A DNA stretch of 64,000 nucleotides from Platanthera guangdongensis (GCA_039583875.1 CM077149.1:20659194-20723193); one strand, 5' to 3'; counted from the first letter of the stretch, positions 1-9,811 are shown. The notes: a model not told the origin generated them from the letters alone. Translations and numbers: made by a program.

Positions 1-427
1 TATCACAGCGATCAATCCTGGACTCCAAAACCAGGCCGCCACAACGATCTCCACAGCAACTCCCTGCTGTGCCACCAGAGCTCGACAAGGCCTCAGCCAA
101 GCTCTAAGCTTAGTCCGCAACAGCCAATACCGCGGACACATCAGTCCGCAATCTTCCCGCGGACAAGAGCCAACCCGCCTTTCAGCACAAGCTTGCACCC
201 GCGACCACTGAGCAAAGCACCAGTCCGCAAGACTCTCTATCCGCAGATACCAGACCGCACCAAACCGCGGACTCCATGCAACATCCCGCTCAACATAGCT
301 GGCTTCCACCAGACTTTTCACCAGGCCGCAAACCGCAGTCCGCCCAGTCCGCCCAGTCCGCCAAAGCTGTCCGCCACAGGCCGCGCGGCCTGTCCCGTCA
401 CCCACTTCCACTTCACAAATTTCAACA
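1..427 (-). repeat. 3' LTR of Copia-1 (partial)
   Basis: Matches 5843-6269 almost base for base and ends at the same TTTCAACA border. On the minus strand it starts TGTTGAAATT, the canonical TG end. Only the U3-side 427 bases are inside the window. The two copies differ at a small number of positions by eye, which indicates a fairly recent insertion. The pol stop codon lies a few bases inside this LTR. Confidence 0.93.
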
Positions 428-3142
428 CTCCCCCTTGAAGTGAGAAGTGGTGACCAAGCCTAGCAAGCTGCGCAAGCGTTCAAAAGGCCCCTTCGACAGT
501 GGCTTCGTGAAGATGTCAGCAAGATTATCTTCACTCCGAACATGCCCGACCAGCATAGACCCCTCCAACACCTTTTCCCTAATGAAGTGGTGATCAATCT
601 CTATATGCTTGGTCCTGGCGTGACACACTGGATTGTTTACCAGTTTGAGAGCACTCTCATTGTCACCCCGGAGTAAAGTAGGCCCTTGTACTTCTTCATG
701 AACATCCTCTATAAGCCTCCTCAACCAAACGGCTTCCCGAGCAGCCAAGGCCGAAGCCTTATACTCCGCCTCCGTGGTTGAAACCGACACCGAGTCCTGC
801 TTCTTGCTACACCACGAGATGCTAGCTGAACCGCAAGTGAACACATAACCTGAAGTAGACCTTCGATCATCCGAATCACCGCCATAGTCAGCATCCGTGT
901 ACCCGAGCAACGCAACCTCCGCGTCCCTTCTATAGAGGAGTCCCATGTCAGAAGAAGCCTTGACATACTTCAGAATTCCCTTCGCCCCCACTAGATGAGA
1001 TTGCCTTGGTTCAGCCATATATCGACTTACTCGGCCAACAACATAAGCGATATCCGGCCTTGTAATCGTCAGATAAATCAAGCTCCCAACAAGAGCCCTG
1101 AACACCAAGGGATCATGAAGAACCCTTCCCTCATCCCGTCGAAGCTTCAGCCCAGATTCCAGTGGAGTAGAGCACTTCTTCCCTTTGCCCATGCCAAACC
1201 GCTTCACAATGCGATCAGCATACCCTTTATGGCTAATGAGAACCCCGCACTCCTTCCTCTCCACTTCCAGACCAAGAAAGTGATGCAACTCTCCCAAGTC
1301 TTTCATCTCGAAGCGTATAGCAAGCTCTGCCCTGAGCCTTGCTACTTCCTCCTCTGAGTTCCCTGTGATGATCATGTCATCCACATACAGCAGGACCAAG
1401 ACTCTTAGCTCTCCCTTCTTCTTGACGAACAAGCTTGAATCTGAGTTGGAATCCAAGTATCCACAGAATTGCAAGTACTCTGCAATCTTCCCATACCACG
1501 CTCGAGGAGCTTGCTTCAACCCATAGAGAGCCTTCCTGAGTTTGCAGACATAGTCCGGATGCTTCTTAGAGACAAAACCAAGCGGCTGATCCATGAAGAT
1601 GTCCTTGTCAATCTCTCCGTAAAGAAAGGCATTCTTCACATCGAGTTGCCACAACCTCCATCCCTTGCTAGCAGCCAAGGCGATCACCACTCTTACAGAA
1701 GTCATCTTCGCAACTGGACTAAATGTCTCCTCATAGTCTTCTCCATACTGCTGTGAGAATCCTCTAGCGACCAGGCGAGCCTTGAACCGATCAATGCTCC
1801 CATCAGCCTTCTTCTTCAACTTATACACCCACTTGCAAGTAACCGGAGTAACGCCATCAACCTTGGGCACAAGGTCCCAGGTTTCATTCTTCTTCAGAGC
1901 ATCAATCTCTTCCTTCATGGCATCATCCCACTCCTTCACTCCAGTGGCCTCGTTGAAGTTTGCAGGCTCTCGCTCATCCAGAGGACCTGCAAAGAAGCAG
2001 GAGACAAAGCTCACTGCATTCCCATCACAGTACCGAGCCGGTGGCTTAACCACCCTCTTCGATCTCCGAAGACATGGCTCCTTGCTCACGGCTTCCGTTG
2101 CTTCTTCGGGCTCCACTCCTACCTGGGGCAAGCATTGAGCAGTGCTCCCCCTGCTTCCTGAGCCAGAAGGCTCAGCCTCAGAATTCGAAGCAACAGGAGC
2201 TGCTGGTGAAACAGCAAGCTCCTCTTCCAAGCCTTCAGCAGCCTCCACCGGTGCTTCATCATCCTTGCTACTTCCGGTTAGCTCCACCGAGCCACCTCCA
2301 TATGACGTCAGCTCGTCGAAGACAACGTCTCTTGACACCACGAACTTCTTCGTCACAGGATCCATGCACTTCCATCCCTTCTTCCGCTCATCATAGCCAA
2401 CAAAGATAAGTTTCCTTGCCTTCGCATCCAGCTTTGTCCGTGAAGCATCCGGGACATGCACGTAACAAGTTGAACCGAACACCCTAAGGTGTTCAACACT
2501 CGGCTTCTCCTTCAGCAACAGCTCAACAGGAGTCTTCATGTTGATAGGGCTGAGTGGCATCCGGTTGATAACATAAGCAGCACAAGACATTCCCTCCGCC
2601 CAAAAGGACCTTGGGATATCTTTCACATGAAGCCAGCATTTGCAGGTCTCCGTCAGATGACGGATCTTCCGCTCCGCTACCCCATTTTGTTGTGGAGTGT
2701 GAGCACAAGTAAGCTCCTGTTGGATCCCGTGCTTCCTGCAGAAGTTAGAAAACTCGGAAGAGACAAACTCCCCCCCGTTATCAGTTCTAAGCTTCTTAAT
2801 CCGTAAGCCAAGCCGGCCTTCTACCAACTCCTTGAACTCCACGAAGAACCGGAAGGCTTCCGACTTCTCCTTTAAGAAGTACACCCAAGTATACCTTGAG
2901 TAGTCATCAACCAAGACAAGCATGTATTTGCTTCCACCAAGGCTGGCAGTAACAGTCGGTCCCATCAGGTCGCCATGAATACACTCCAATGGTTTCTTGC
3001 TCCTTGTTTGTGATTTATCAAACGGAAGGCGATGTGCCTTACCGTATTGACAGCCCGCACAAACATGCCCATCACCAAAGGAAGATAACTTCGGCAACCC
3101 CCTCACCAAACTTCTACTCGTCATCGCCTTCAGCTTGTCCAT
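422..3142 (-). CDS. Copia-1 pol: integrase, reverse transcriptase, RNase H
   Basis: An open frame of 906 codons (the frame is open up to 3166). In order: the CC half of the integrase zinc-binding domain (CAGCQYGK, near residue 29); the integrase core with catalytic acidic residues in HGDLMGP, RTDNGGEF and NGVAERK; a poorly conserved linker; RT with TWDLVPK, KARLVARGFSQ and the catalytic LLYVDDMI; RNase H with GYTDADYGGD, TTEAEY and RTKHIEIDHHF; and the C-terminal DIFTKPLSK motif. All signature residues seem intact. It is in the same frame as the gag-protease ORF upstream and is separated from it only by an amber codon at 3167-3169. The first Met is therefore not a natural start; the protein would normally come from a polyprotein. 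Confidence 0.92.
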   Translation of the reverse strand: MDKLKAMTSRSLVRGLPKLSSFGDGHVCAGCQYGKAHRLPFDKSQTRSKKPLECIHGDLMGPTVTASLGGSKYMLVLVDDYSRYTWVYFLKEKSEAFRFFVEFKELVEGRLGLRIKKLRTDNGGEFVSSEFSNFCRKHGIQQELTCAHTPQQNGVAERKIRHLTETCKCWLHVKDIPRSFWAEGMSCAAYVINRMPLSPINMKTPVELLLKEKPSVEHLRVFGSTCYVHVPDASRTKLDAKARKLIFVGYDERKKGWKCMDPVTKKFVVSRDVVFDELTSYGGGSVELTGSSKDDEAPVEAAEGLEEELAVSPAAPVASNSEAEPSGSGSRGSTAQCLPQVGVEPEEATEAVSKEPCLRRSKRVVKPPARYCDGNAVSFVSCFFAGPLDEREPANFNEATGVKEWDDAMKEEIDALKKNETWDLVPKVDGVTPVTCKWVYKLKKKADGSIDRFKARLVARGFSQQYGEDYEETFSPVAKMTSVRVVIALAASKGWRLWQLDVKNAFLYGEIDKDIFMDQPLGFVSKKHPDYVCKLRKALYGLKQAPRAWYGKIAEYLQFCGYLDSNSDSSLFVKKKGELRVLVLLYVDDMIITGNSEEEVARLRAELAIRFEMKDLGELHHFLGLEVERKECGVLISHKGYADRIVKRFGMGKGKKCSTPLESGLKLRRDEGRVLHDPLVFRALVGSLIYLTITRPDIAYVVGRVSRYMAEPRQSHLVGAKGILKYVKASSDMGLLYRRDAEVALLGYTDADYGGDSDDRRSTSGYVFTCGSASISWCSKKQDSVSVSTTEAEYKASALAAREAVWLRRLIEDVHEEVQGPTLLRGDNESALKLVNNPVCHARTKHIEIDHHFIREKVLEGSMLVGHVRSEDNLADIFTKPLSKGPFERLRSLLGLVTTSHFKGEC
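428..440 (-). other. polypurine tract of Copia-1
   Basis: On the minus strand this reads CTTCAAGGGGGAG and directly abuts the TG start of the 3' LTR. That is the expected place for the plus-strand DNA primer. Confidence 0.85.
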
Positions 3143-3166
3143 GCCAACATGCCCCAGCCTCTCATG

Positions 3167-4570
3167 CTAGATAGCCGCACTATCATTGGCCCTCATTCTA
3201 TCAACATAAGCACTCATGGAAAGAACATACAAGCTCTTCACCCTTCTCCCAACATGAGCAACATCAGCCTTCACCGCTGATACATTGCGAAGGAACCTCA
3301 CGTCTGTTGGCCCAAACAGAACGTGATACCCAGCGTCCACCGCATTGGTCACCGAGAAGAGGTTCTTCTTCATTCCCGGTACGTGATACACACTCCTTAA
3401 CGTAAGTGGCCCCTGATCACTACCCAATGACACGACCCCCTCTTTCTCTACTGCATAAACAGTATTATCAGCAGTGATAATAGCTTCATTACCTGAGTAA
3501 GGCTGCATGGAGGTGAACTTCGATTTGTCTCCGGTGAGGTGATGACCACACCCGGAGTCCACGATCCACTCGCCGTTGAAGTCCTCGGCAGACAAGGCCC
3601 GGACACAAGTGTCCGTCAAGAAAGCTCCGCCCCATTCTGCTTCTTCACTTCTCGAACAAGCTTCCTCCTTTCCCGCAGCATGCCCAGGCTGCAGTTTGAC
3701 CTTGCAGTCCCACTTGAAGTGCCCACGCTGATGACACCGGTAGCACTTCAGATTCTTCTTCCAGTCCTTAGGAGCATTGCTCCTCTCCGGCGGATATGAA
3801 GTTGAAGTCTCCTTCTCAACAGCGGCCTGCACCTTCTTCTTCTTCCCTTCCCATCCTTTCTTCTTTCCTGAGAAGAGAGCTTCGCTGCCTTCCTGATTCA
3901 GGTTCACTCCAGCCATCTGCCTTGCTAAGCTCTCCTGCGAGGCAAGCAGATTCTCCAGCTCCAGCAACGACGGCTGAGTAGCCCACCCTTGAACAGATGT
4001 GACAAAGGCCACATACTCCTTCCGCAAGCCGCGGATAATGTGCCTTTTCATCTTTGCCTCAGAGATAGGCTCATCAGGATCCAGTGCCAACAGCTCAGCA
4101 CACAAGCTCTTCATCTTTAAGAAGTACTTGGAAATGGAAAGGTCTCCCTGAGTTGCCCTGGCCAACTCATTCTCCAGGAACTGAAGCCGCGCCACATTCT
4201 TCCTATTGAAAAACTCATCAATGGTTGTCCAAATATCAGCAGCCGACTCACATCCAATGATGTGATTAAACAGTTCTGGAGACACAGCTCTCTTCAGAAC
4301 GAACTCCGCCTTAGCATTTGTTCTTCTCCAGAGCCTCACCTGCTCAGCAGTACCGAAAGCAGCAGTGACTTCCTGCCTGTCGTCTCCACCAACGACGTCC
4401 CACAGCTCCTCGCCAAGAAGATAACTCTTCATGCACGACTTCCACTTCTTAAAGTTAGTCGGCGTTAAGAGTTCAATGCCCAGACCTCTTGCTAAGCTCC
4501 CTTCCATTGCAACACCTATTGGCAACCTTTCAGCAGCTCCGAGCAACAACACAGGTTGATCACCACTCAA
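3167..4570 (-). CDS. Copia-1 gag and protease
   Basis: A 467-codon ORF. The N-terminal half is a UBN2-type gag (TPTNFKKWKSCMKSYL, later RLQFLENELARATQGD and ISKYFLKMKSLCAELLAL). A CCHC zinc knuckle CYRCHQRGHFKWDC lies near residue 280, and the aspartic protease active site WIVDSGCGHHLTG near residue 337. It ends at a TAG exactly where the conserved integrase HHCC motif begins: the residues just after the stop are HERLGH, and copia proteins usually have Trp before this motif. Copia elements usually encode one gag-pol polyprotein, so the stop is most simply a nonsense mutation; regulated readthrough is possible but less likely. Confidence 0.92.
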   Translation of the reverse strand: MSGDQPVLLLGAAERLPIGVAMEGSLARGLGIELLTPTNFKKWKSCMKSYLLGEELWDVVGGDDRQEVTAAFGTAEQVRLWRRTNAKAEFVLKRAVSPELFNHIIGCESAADIWTTIDEFFNRKNVARLQFLENELARATQGDLSISKYFLKMKSLCAELLALDPDEPISEAKMKRHIIRGLRKEYVAFVTSVQGWATQPSLLELENLLASQESLARQMAGVNLNQEGSEALFSGKKKGWEGKKKKVQAAVEKETSTSYPPERSNAPKDWKKNLKCYRCHQRGHFKWDCKVKLQPGHAAGKEEACSRSEEAEWGGAFLTDTCVRALSAEDFNGEWIVDSGCGHHLTGDKSKFTSMQPYSGNEAIITADNTVYAVEKEGVVSLGSDQGPLTLRSVYHVPGMKKNLFSVTNAVDAGYHVLFGPTDVRFLRNVSAVKADVAHVGRRVKSLYVLSMSAYVDRMRANDSAAI

Positions 4571-4636
4571 TCACAGAGTAACAACAATGGCTGACTACCG
4601 CTCACGCAACTGAACCTCAGCAACCTCAGAAACCTC

Positions 4637-4648
4637 GCTCTGATACCA
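4637..4648 (-). other. primer binding site (initiator tRNA-Met), Copia-1
   Basis: The minus strand reads TGGTATCAGAGC, complementary to the 3' end of plant initiator tRNA-Met, and it directly follows the LTR end at 4649. This fixes element orientation and the LTR boundary. Confidence 0.95.
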
Positions 4649-6269
4649 TGTTAAATTTTCTCAACGTGGGCAGCAAGATAGCCCAAACGCCAAATTAATA
4701 TCTTCGGAACTACCCAGTTCGCACGTTGAAACAGCGGACACCAAGGACTAGAGGTACAAAGATCAATCACAACAAACAATGGAAGCACAAGCAGGTCTAT
4801 TATTCATTCACTTCTTTACAATGCGAGGCATACATAGCGAGACATGATTTCGCTAGTATAACAGCTGAAAAACAGAAGCAACAAAAAAAAAACAAGCCGG
4901 GCGGACAGCACCCGAGTCCGCCGAGACCGCGAGGTCGCCGAGGTCGCCGAAGCCGCCCGAACTATGTTGCAATCCGCCGAATACCACGGAGTCCGCCGAA
5001 GCCGCGAGGCCGCGGACACACCGTTATTCGCCTCCTGCTGAACCCGAACTGAGGAACACCCCTACCCGCCTGAAGCCGGCGGATAGGTTATTGAAGCTGG
5101 CAAAGTTGAAACAGAACTGACAAGCCGCAGAGCGACCTCCTGCTGAGTCCGCAGAGACCGCACAATTCCAAGCACTTGACCGAAGTCACAGCCAAACTCC
5201 TGGCTCCTTGAAGGTATTCGCGCCACCTGCACACAGCAAACCGTCAGCATAAAACATTCCGTGCGGACTAGCAAACACAGACCGCAGCACTTCGCACACC
5301 CCAACTTACTATTCACTCAAGTTACTGTAGATGTGCCAGGGGGGTCCTATTTATAGGCTGGGTAAGGAGTGTGGTCACCGCCCAAGAGATAGCGACACCG
5401 CCCCAGCTCGCGCGAATACAAACCACCGTCCGCTGAGTCTGTGAGGACTTAGCCGGTCACCAAGGAAAACCGCCAGGAGCAAGGCAACCATTGACGAACC
5501 CTCTCCAGTCCGCCTAAGCTAAGCGGACAAGGCATCAGCCCGCAAAGCTCCAACCGCTTCAGAACAGCAAAACCCCTTCAATGGTTGTCCACACCAACCC
5601 GAGGCAGTCCGCAAGACACACACCTCAATCCGCCACAAGTCCACGACCAAAGGCAGCTAAAGACAGACAGCCCGGTCACAGCGGACTCGGCGGATACGGC
5701 GGACACACTGAACTCGGCACCAAGTGTGACCAAGTCCAAAACCATAAGGGGCTAATGCGAGCTTGGCGGACGCAAAACTCCAGTCCGCCAAAACACCACA
5801 GCGCAGACCGACACAGTCCGCAAGCTCCTCGCACTCCTGCCCTATCACATCGATCAATCCCGGACTCCAAAACCAGGCCGCCACAACGATCTCCACAGCA
5901 ACTCCCTGCTGTGCCACCAGAGCTCGACAAGGCCTCAGTCAAGCTCTAAGCTTAGTCCGCAACAGCCAATACCGCGGACACATCAGTCCGCAAGCTTCCC
6001 GCAGACAAGAGCCAACCCGCCTTTCAGCACAAGCTTGCACCCGCGACCACTGAGCAAAGCACCAGTCCGCAAGCCTCTCTATCCGCAGATACCAGGCCGC
6101 ACCAAACCGCGGACTCCATGCAACATCCCGCTCAACACAGCCGGCTTCCACCAGACTTTTCACCAGGCCGCAAACCGCAGTCCGCCCAGTCCGCCCAGTC
6201 CGCCAAAGCTGTCCGCCATAGGCCGCACGGCCTGTCCCGTCACCCACTTCCACTTCACAAATTTCAACA
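4649..6269 (-). repeat. 5' LTR of Copia-1
   Basis: 1621 bp, TG...CA ends on both sides (minus strand starts TGTTGAAATT and ends at ...TTAACA next to the primer site). GC-rich for this window, and densely peppered with GTCCGC and its complement GCGGAC, plus CCGCGGAC. These occur throughout 4900-6230, upstream and downstream of the TATA box. The ORFs that cross it in either strand are by-products of this low-complexity composition and are not called. Confidence 0.94.
5347..5356 (-). promoter_or_regulatory. LTR TATA box, Copia-1
   Basis: The minus strand reads CTATAAATAG, a textbook plant TATA box, roughly 900 bp into the LTR. Transcription would start about 30 bp downstream (near 5320), making U3 about 950 bp and R-U5 about 670 bp. 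Confidence 0.8.
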
Positions 6270-7251
6270 GGATGAACTCAGGAGCAACATATAAATCTCC
6301 CCATTGAACACCATCTTCTCTATTCTGGTCATCTTGCAGCTGGCCTTCTAGTTGAGCAGACATTTCAGGATTCAATGCTTCGTGTACTTGAGCATGAAAT
6401 ATAGGGATGTTGTCATATTGGACAGGTTCAATCCCATAAAATCCCCTCATCACATTTATAGCCCAGATATATTTTCAGTATTTATTCTTATGGCATTACT
6501 CACCCCCTTTTTGACTTCTTCAATAAGCTCTTGGTCTGGGAGAGGCAGACCTTGCTCCTTTCAATTTTTAGATAGTTTACTCCTGTTATTACTTGATTTT
6601 TGACCTCCAGCATATGATCATCCAGCAGCTTGGTACAACCATCCATCTTGGTAAAGATTGCTTTATTCTGTTGTTTCCTCAGAACATTTTCAACATTATG
6701 AATAGCCATCATGTTTTCATTCTGAATTGTTTGATTAGGAATCACTGTAGTGACATTTGAGTCAAATACATCCAGCTTGTTCAGAGTGTAATCCACAGAA
6801 GGTGCTGCTCTGGTAAAGAATTTTACCGTTTTGACCTTTAGGGGATTCACTTCAAATCTGATTGACTTAATTTCTGTGGATAGCTCCTTCCTGATTTCTT
6901 TGAGAGCATCATCCACAAAATTTTCCAAGGACCTCCTCTACTCATCCAGCAAGCCCTTCACCTGGGCAAGAAACATAGGAGGAATTTGATCCATCCTTGC
7001 AGAGGTACCTTCATCATGGGTTCTTGGACTGGTCTGACCTTTTCCCTGTTGGAAGAGTCAGCTAGTGTGAATTTAGAAGAATGACTTCTTGGTGGATCCA
7101 CATGAGCATCTTGTTCTTTTTCTGACATAGAAGAGTCAAAGTCATGGACTTCAACCTGAGCATGGAGTTTAGTTTGAATCTCCCCCTCTGTGAAGCCATT
7201 TCGAACCAACTCCGAGCCTTCAAATAGGAAATCGAGTCCCTTGGGATCCAT
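6270..7251 (-). pseudogene. ORF3 of element B, coiled-coil protein, broken
   Basis: Reading on the minus strand from a Met at 7251 (MDPKGLDFLFEGSELVRNGF...), the frame shifts near 6990. It then continues through a stop near 6940 into a helical, charged stretch (6928-6500: SLENFVDDALKEIRKEL, later NVENVLRKQQNKAIFTKMD) that looks like a long coiled coil. A further frame at 6453-6270 (MMRGFYGIEPVQYDN) is cut off by the Copia-1 LTR. It lies after RNase H, the position of the third ORF in Sireviruses. It shares no obvious sequence with ORF3 of elements A and C. I see no signal peptide or transmembrane segment. Function unknown. Confidence 0.6.
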
Positions 7252-7356
7252 CTTCCTTGCGAATTTCTGAGAGTGAGCGAAACAGTTTCGTCGTCTCGGC
7301 AGTATCGGGCAGTGAATGGCAAGGAATAGTGTGGTTTGTTTTATGCACGCCTGCTT

Positions 7357-7368
7357 CTATTTATATTG
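7357..7368 (-). promoter_or_regulatory. internal TATA box ahead of ORF3, element B
   Basis: The minus strand reads CAATATAAATAG, about 105 bp upstream of the ORF3 ATG at 7251. Elements A and C have a TATA-like box at nearly the same distance before their own, unrelated ORF3, which supports a functional internal promoter. Confidence 0.5.
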
Positions 7369-7467
7369 TTATTTTATTTTTTAGAGCTGGAAGAGGCACG
7401 TACCTGTTTTAGATCAAAGCTTTGATCAACGGATGGGATTAATGCCCGATACTTAGTCGCAAACAAC

Positions 7468-7830
7468 CTATTTACCCATTTTATCCTTAGTCTTATTAGA
7501 CCAACCAATTTTACTGGGATTAACATGACCCGCAACATACACACAATGTATATATCTAGTGGAGAGCTGTTTAAGATGAAATAAACTCAACATACCCATG
7601 CCAAACTTGAGGGTGTTTACTCTAGTTCCATCCAGTGGCTTAGTGAGCATGTGAGCCACTTGCTTATTAGATGAGACAAGTTTTAAGACTAATGTTTTTC
7701 TTCTCCTCATGCTTTCTAATTTAAAAGGATACATAACCTCAATATGCATAGTCTTACTATGAGAGGCAGGATTCCTAGCAATTCATATTGCACTAGTAGA
7801 ATCACAAAATAAATGAGTTCTACCTATCCT
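7468..7830 (-). pseudogene. RNase H C-terminal remnant of element B
   Basis: Frame pieces read CDSTSAI, then (after a stop) IARNPASHSKTMHIEV, then VAHMLTKPLDGTRVN and a terminal LKFGMGML. This is the characteristic copia RNase H end (RTKHIEI...DIFTKPL...LGML). RT and most of RNase H upstream are deleted. Confidence 0.8.
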
Positions 7831-8260
7831 TATATTGAAGACTTGAAGCAGTTGCTGGACTGGGAACAACTTCCCTACACTCTGAAGTCAATCTTTTTGA
7901 TAAGATACAAGCTAGTCCAGCATATCAGACTGTACTAGCTCCCCCTCAACAAGAGCATCTGGCTTGTTGATCAGACCATCCACATCCATCTACAGGCATG
8001 AGATCCTGAATATAGCTTCCTTGTTCCAATCCTAAGTCTGGAACACCCTTCTGTCCAAGTACCATGTAGGAGATGGGCACTTGGACTGTCCTGCAAAATA
8101 GAATTTACCTTACCTTAGGACCCAAATAATTATGGGGCCCTAGGTGCTGATTAGCATAAAAATGCACATGCCTTCCTGCAGATTTTCTGACAGGAAGACT
8201 ATCACTAGCTCTGCCATGAAGACTTACCCTTACCCTTGGCACACTAGAGTTGTGCCAACA
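7831..8260 (-). pseudogene. gag zinc-knuckle tail and protease start of element B
   Basis: The minus strand continues the gag frame from the right side of element A: removing A and one copy of CAACA restores the reading frame across the junction. Further on, a TWYLD motif (start of copia protease) is followed by stops, and then the sequence jumps to RNase H. The remaining 7831-7990 segment is unassignable. Confidence 0.6.
8256..8260. repeat. target-site duplication of element A (left copy, CAACA)
   Basis: CAACA at 8256-8260 is repeated at 20457-20461, just outside the other LTR. Five base pairs is the normal copia duplication size. Confidence 0.93.
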
Positions 8261-9110
8261 TGAAAGTGCAACTAGATCTGATATACTCTAGAGGGGGGGT
8301 GAATAGAGTATATGGTGCTTTTAAAAACTTTTACAAACTTTTACAACAATTGTTGTAATATGTGTGAGCAGGGAAGCAAAATTAAATCTAATCACAGCAC
8401 TAAGCTAAGCAAAACTCAGCACAAGAAAAGAAAAAAAAATCAAGGCCAGAAACAAAAAGAAAGCAAGCAGAACCAGAAGACACAAGGAAATATAGTGGTT
8501 CCCCAAACTTGGGTACATCCACTCTTCTACCACCCTAGGTAGGAATCCACTGCAGGATGAGTTGATCAGGTGTCCTGGGCACCAATGAGCTTTTGATAAG
8601 GTGCTCAAAAACCAAAGCAGATTTTTTGATCAGGTGTCTTGCCACCAATGAGCTTTTGACAAGGTGCTCAAAAACCAGGTTCAAACTTTTGAAGGGAGTT
8701 TGAAAAACCCTTTACAGAGTGGGGGTGAGAGAGTGATGGAAGTCTTCTCTTTCTCAAACAACTGAGAAGACTATGTGGATTGATGTCAAAGCTCCCCCTG
8801 AATCCTTGAAATCTTCAGGAAGAAAAGCTTTGCTGAGGGTGATAGGCCTTCAAAGGTTGAACTCCAGCAATGGATGATTTCAGCAATAGCTGAAATATTG
8901 AATGTCTGGAGTCCAGAAATATGTTGGCCTTGAACACTTGGAAAACTAAAGAGATCTAAGGACTTTGAGAAAGCTTGATCTCCTTTGATGAGTGTTCTTG
9001 AGAATTCTTTGTGACAGAAGATTTTTGAATATGTTTCTGTAATCAGTATTCTCTCTCTGTATATTGTGTTCTTCTTCTTGTTCTTGTCTTTGATTCAAAA
9101 AACATTCGGT

Positions 9111-9118
9111 CTTTTATT
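9111..9118 (-). promoter_or_regulatory. candidate LTR TATA box, element A 3' LTR
   Basis: The minus strand reads AATAAAAG. The aligned position is AATAAAAG in C, AATAAAAGG in B and TTATAAAAGG in the B-like fragment at 45885. That conservation, and its place downstream of the palindromes, support a TATA role. The equivalent copy in the 5' LTR is at 19765-19772. Confidence 0.45.
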
Positions 9119-9344
9119 CTCTGGTACAGAATAGAATATTATTCTCTATCAAGGATAGCCGTTGGTCTGCATTGATTGCATCCTTAATTGCATAAACTCT
9201 TCTGGAGGAAAGTCCACCGAGACATTCCTTTAAAAATCCCTTGAAACTTGGTCCAGAATTAAATGAAAACGGCTAGCAAATCTCTGAATTAGTTGCAGAA
9301 TAACTCCTAACTGATTTGAATTTGAATTCTGGAAGTTATCTGAA

Positions 9345-9632
9345 ATCGTCGAACTGAGCTCTGCTATCGTCGAGCTGAGCTCAGCGATCTGGAAACATAC
9401 AGCAGCAAAATATCGTCGATCTGAGCTCAAAGATCGTCGAACTGAGCTCAGAGATAAAGATCCAAAGCATAGTCAAAATCGTCGGCCTGAGCTCACCGAT
9501 TGTCGAATGGAGTTCGACGATATTATGAAGTTGAGCTCAGCGATCGTCGAATGGAGTTCGACGATCTGTCGAAGTTGAGCTAGACGATCGTCGACCGGAG
9601 TTCGACGAATCATCGTGCTGAGCTCGACGATC
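9345..9632. repeat. palindrome array TCGTCGA...TTCGACGA, element A 3' LTR
   Basis: About ten imperfect dyads of the form ATCGTCGA-(4 to 6 nt)-AGCTCGACGAT, many with a central GAGCTC. They are packed into 290 bp, some as back-to-back half-sites (GCGATCGTCGAATGGAGTTC). CpG-rich in an otherwise AT-leaning LTR. It lies in U3, about 220-520 bp upstream of the TATA-like box. Confidence 0.9.
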
Positions 9633-9801
9633 AGACTTAGTCTCCAGACTGAGAATCCTGGTTTTCAGGGCAGCTTCCAAACCTAGACTTCTAACCCTTA
9701 GACTCAATTCTAATTGACCTATTAAGCTATACAGAAGGTCAAGCAAAGATTCCTAGAGACATAGTGATCCTGACCCAAATTAGTAATAGGGTGTTCCAAC
9801 A

Positions 9802-9811
9802 ATCTCCCCCT
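9802..9811 (-). other. polypurine tract of element A
   Basis: The minus strand reads AGGGGGAGAT, abutting the TGTTGG start of the 3' LTR. The same sequence abuts the LTR of C. Confidence 0.9.

Larger units (their letters stand above)
1..6269 (-). mobile_element. Copia-1: nearly complete Ty1/copia retrotransposon, 3' LTR truncated by window edge
   Basis: Order read on the minus strand: 5' LTR (6269 to 4649), tRNA-Met primer site, gag-protease, integrase-RT-RNase H, polypurine tract, 3' LTR (427 to beyond position 1). Integrase precedes RT, which defines copia. The RT and RNase H motifs look like the Tork group, an inference from memory of the family. The element joins element B sequence at 6269/6270. 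The other flank lies outside the window, so the target duplication cannot be checked. Seen directly: matching LTR sequence at 1-427 and 5843-6269, and one continuous gag-pol frame broken only at 3167-3169. Confidence 0.93.
6270..8260 (-). mobile_element. element B, left (3') part: Sirevirus-like copia remnant
   Basis: On the minus strand this is the continuation of 20457-24105, from which it is separated by element A. It holds, in element order, a truncated gag/protease junction, a degenerate RNase H end, a TATA box and a broken ORF3, and it is cut at 6269/6270 by Copia-1. Most of integrase and RT is missing, so a large internal deletion preceded or accompanied decay. B's 3' LTR is not in the window. 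Confidence 0.82.
8261..9801 (-). repeat. 3' LTR of element A
   Basis: 1541 bp from TGAAAGTGCAAC to TTCCAACA, homologous to 18904-20456. It contains the palindrome array (9345-9632), a TATA-like box (9111-9118) and a conserved purine tract (minus CAGGGGGAGC, near 8791-8800). The U5 end has the GAGTATATCAGATCTAGTTTC sector shared with every Sirevirus-type LTR in the window. Confidence 0.95.

Noticed and set aside
5581..5949. 122-codon plus-strand ORF in the Copia-1 LTR and its overlapping partners
   Set aside because: Produced by GTCCGC-rich low complexity; it runs antisense to the element and has no domain.
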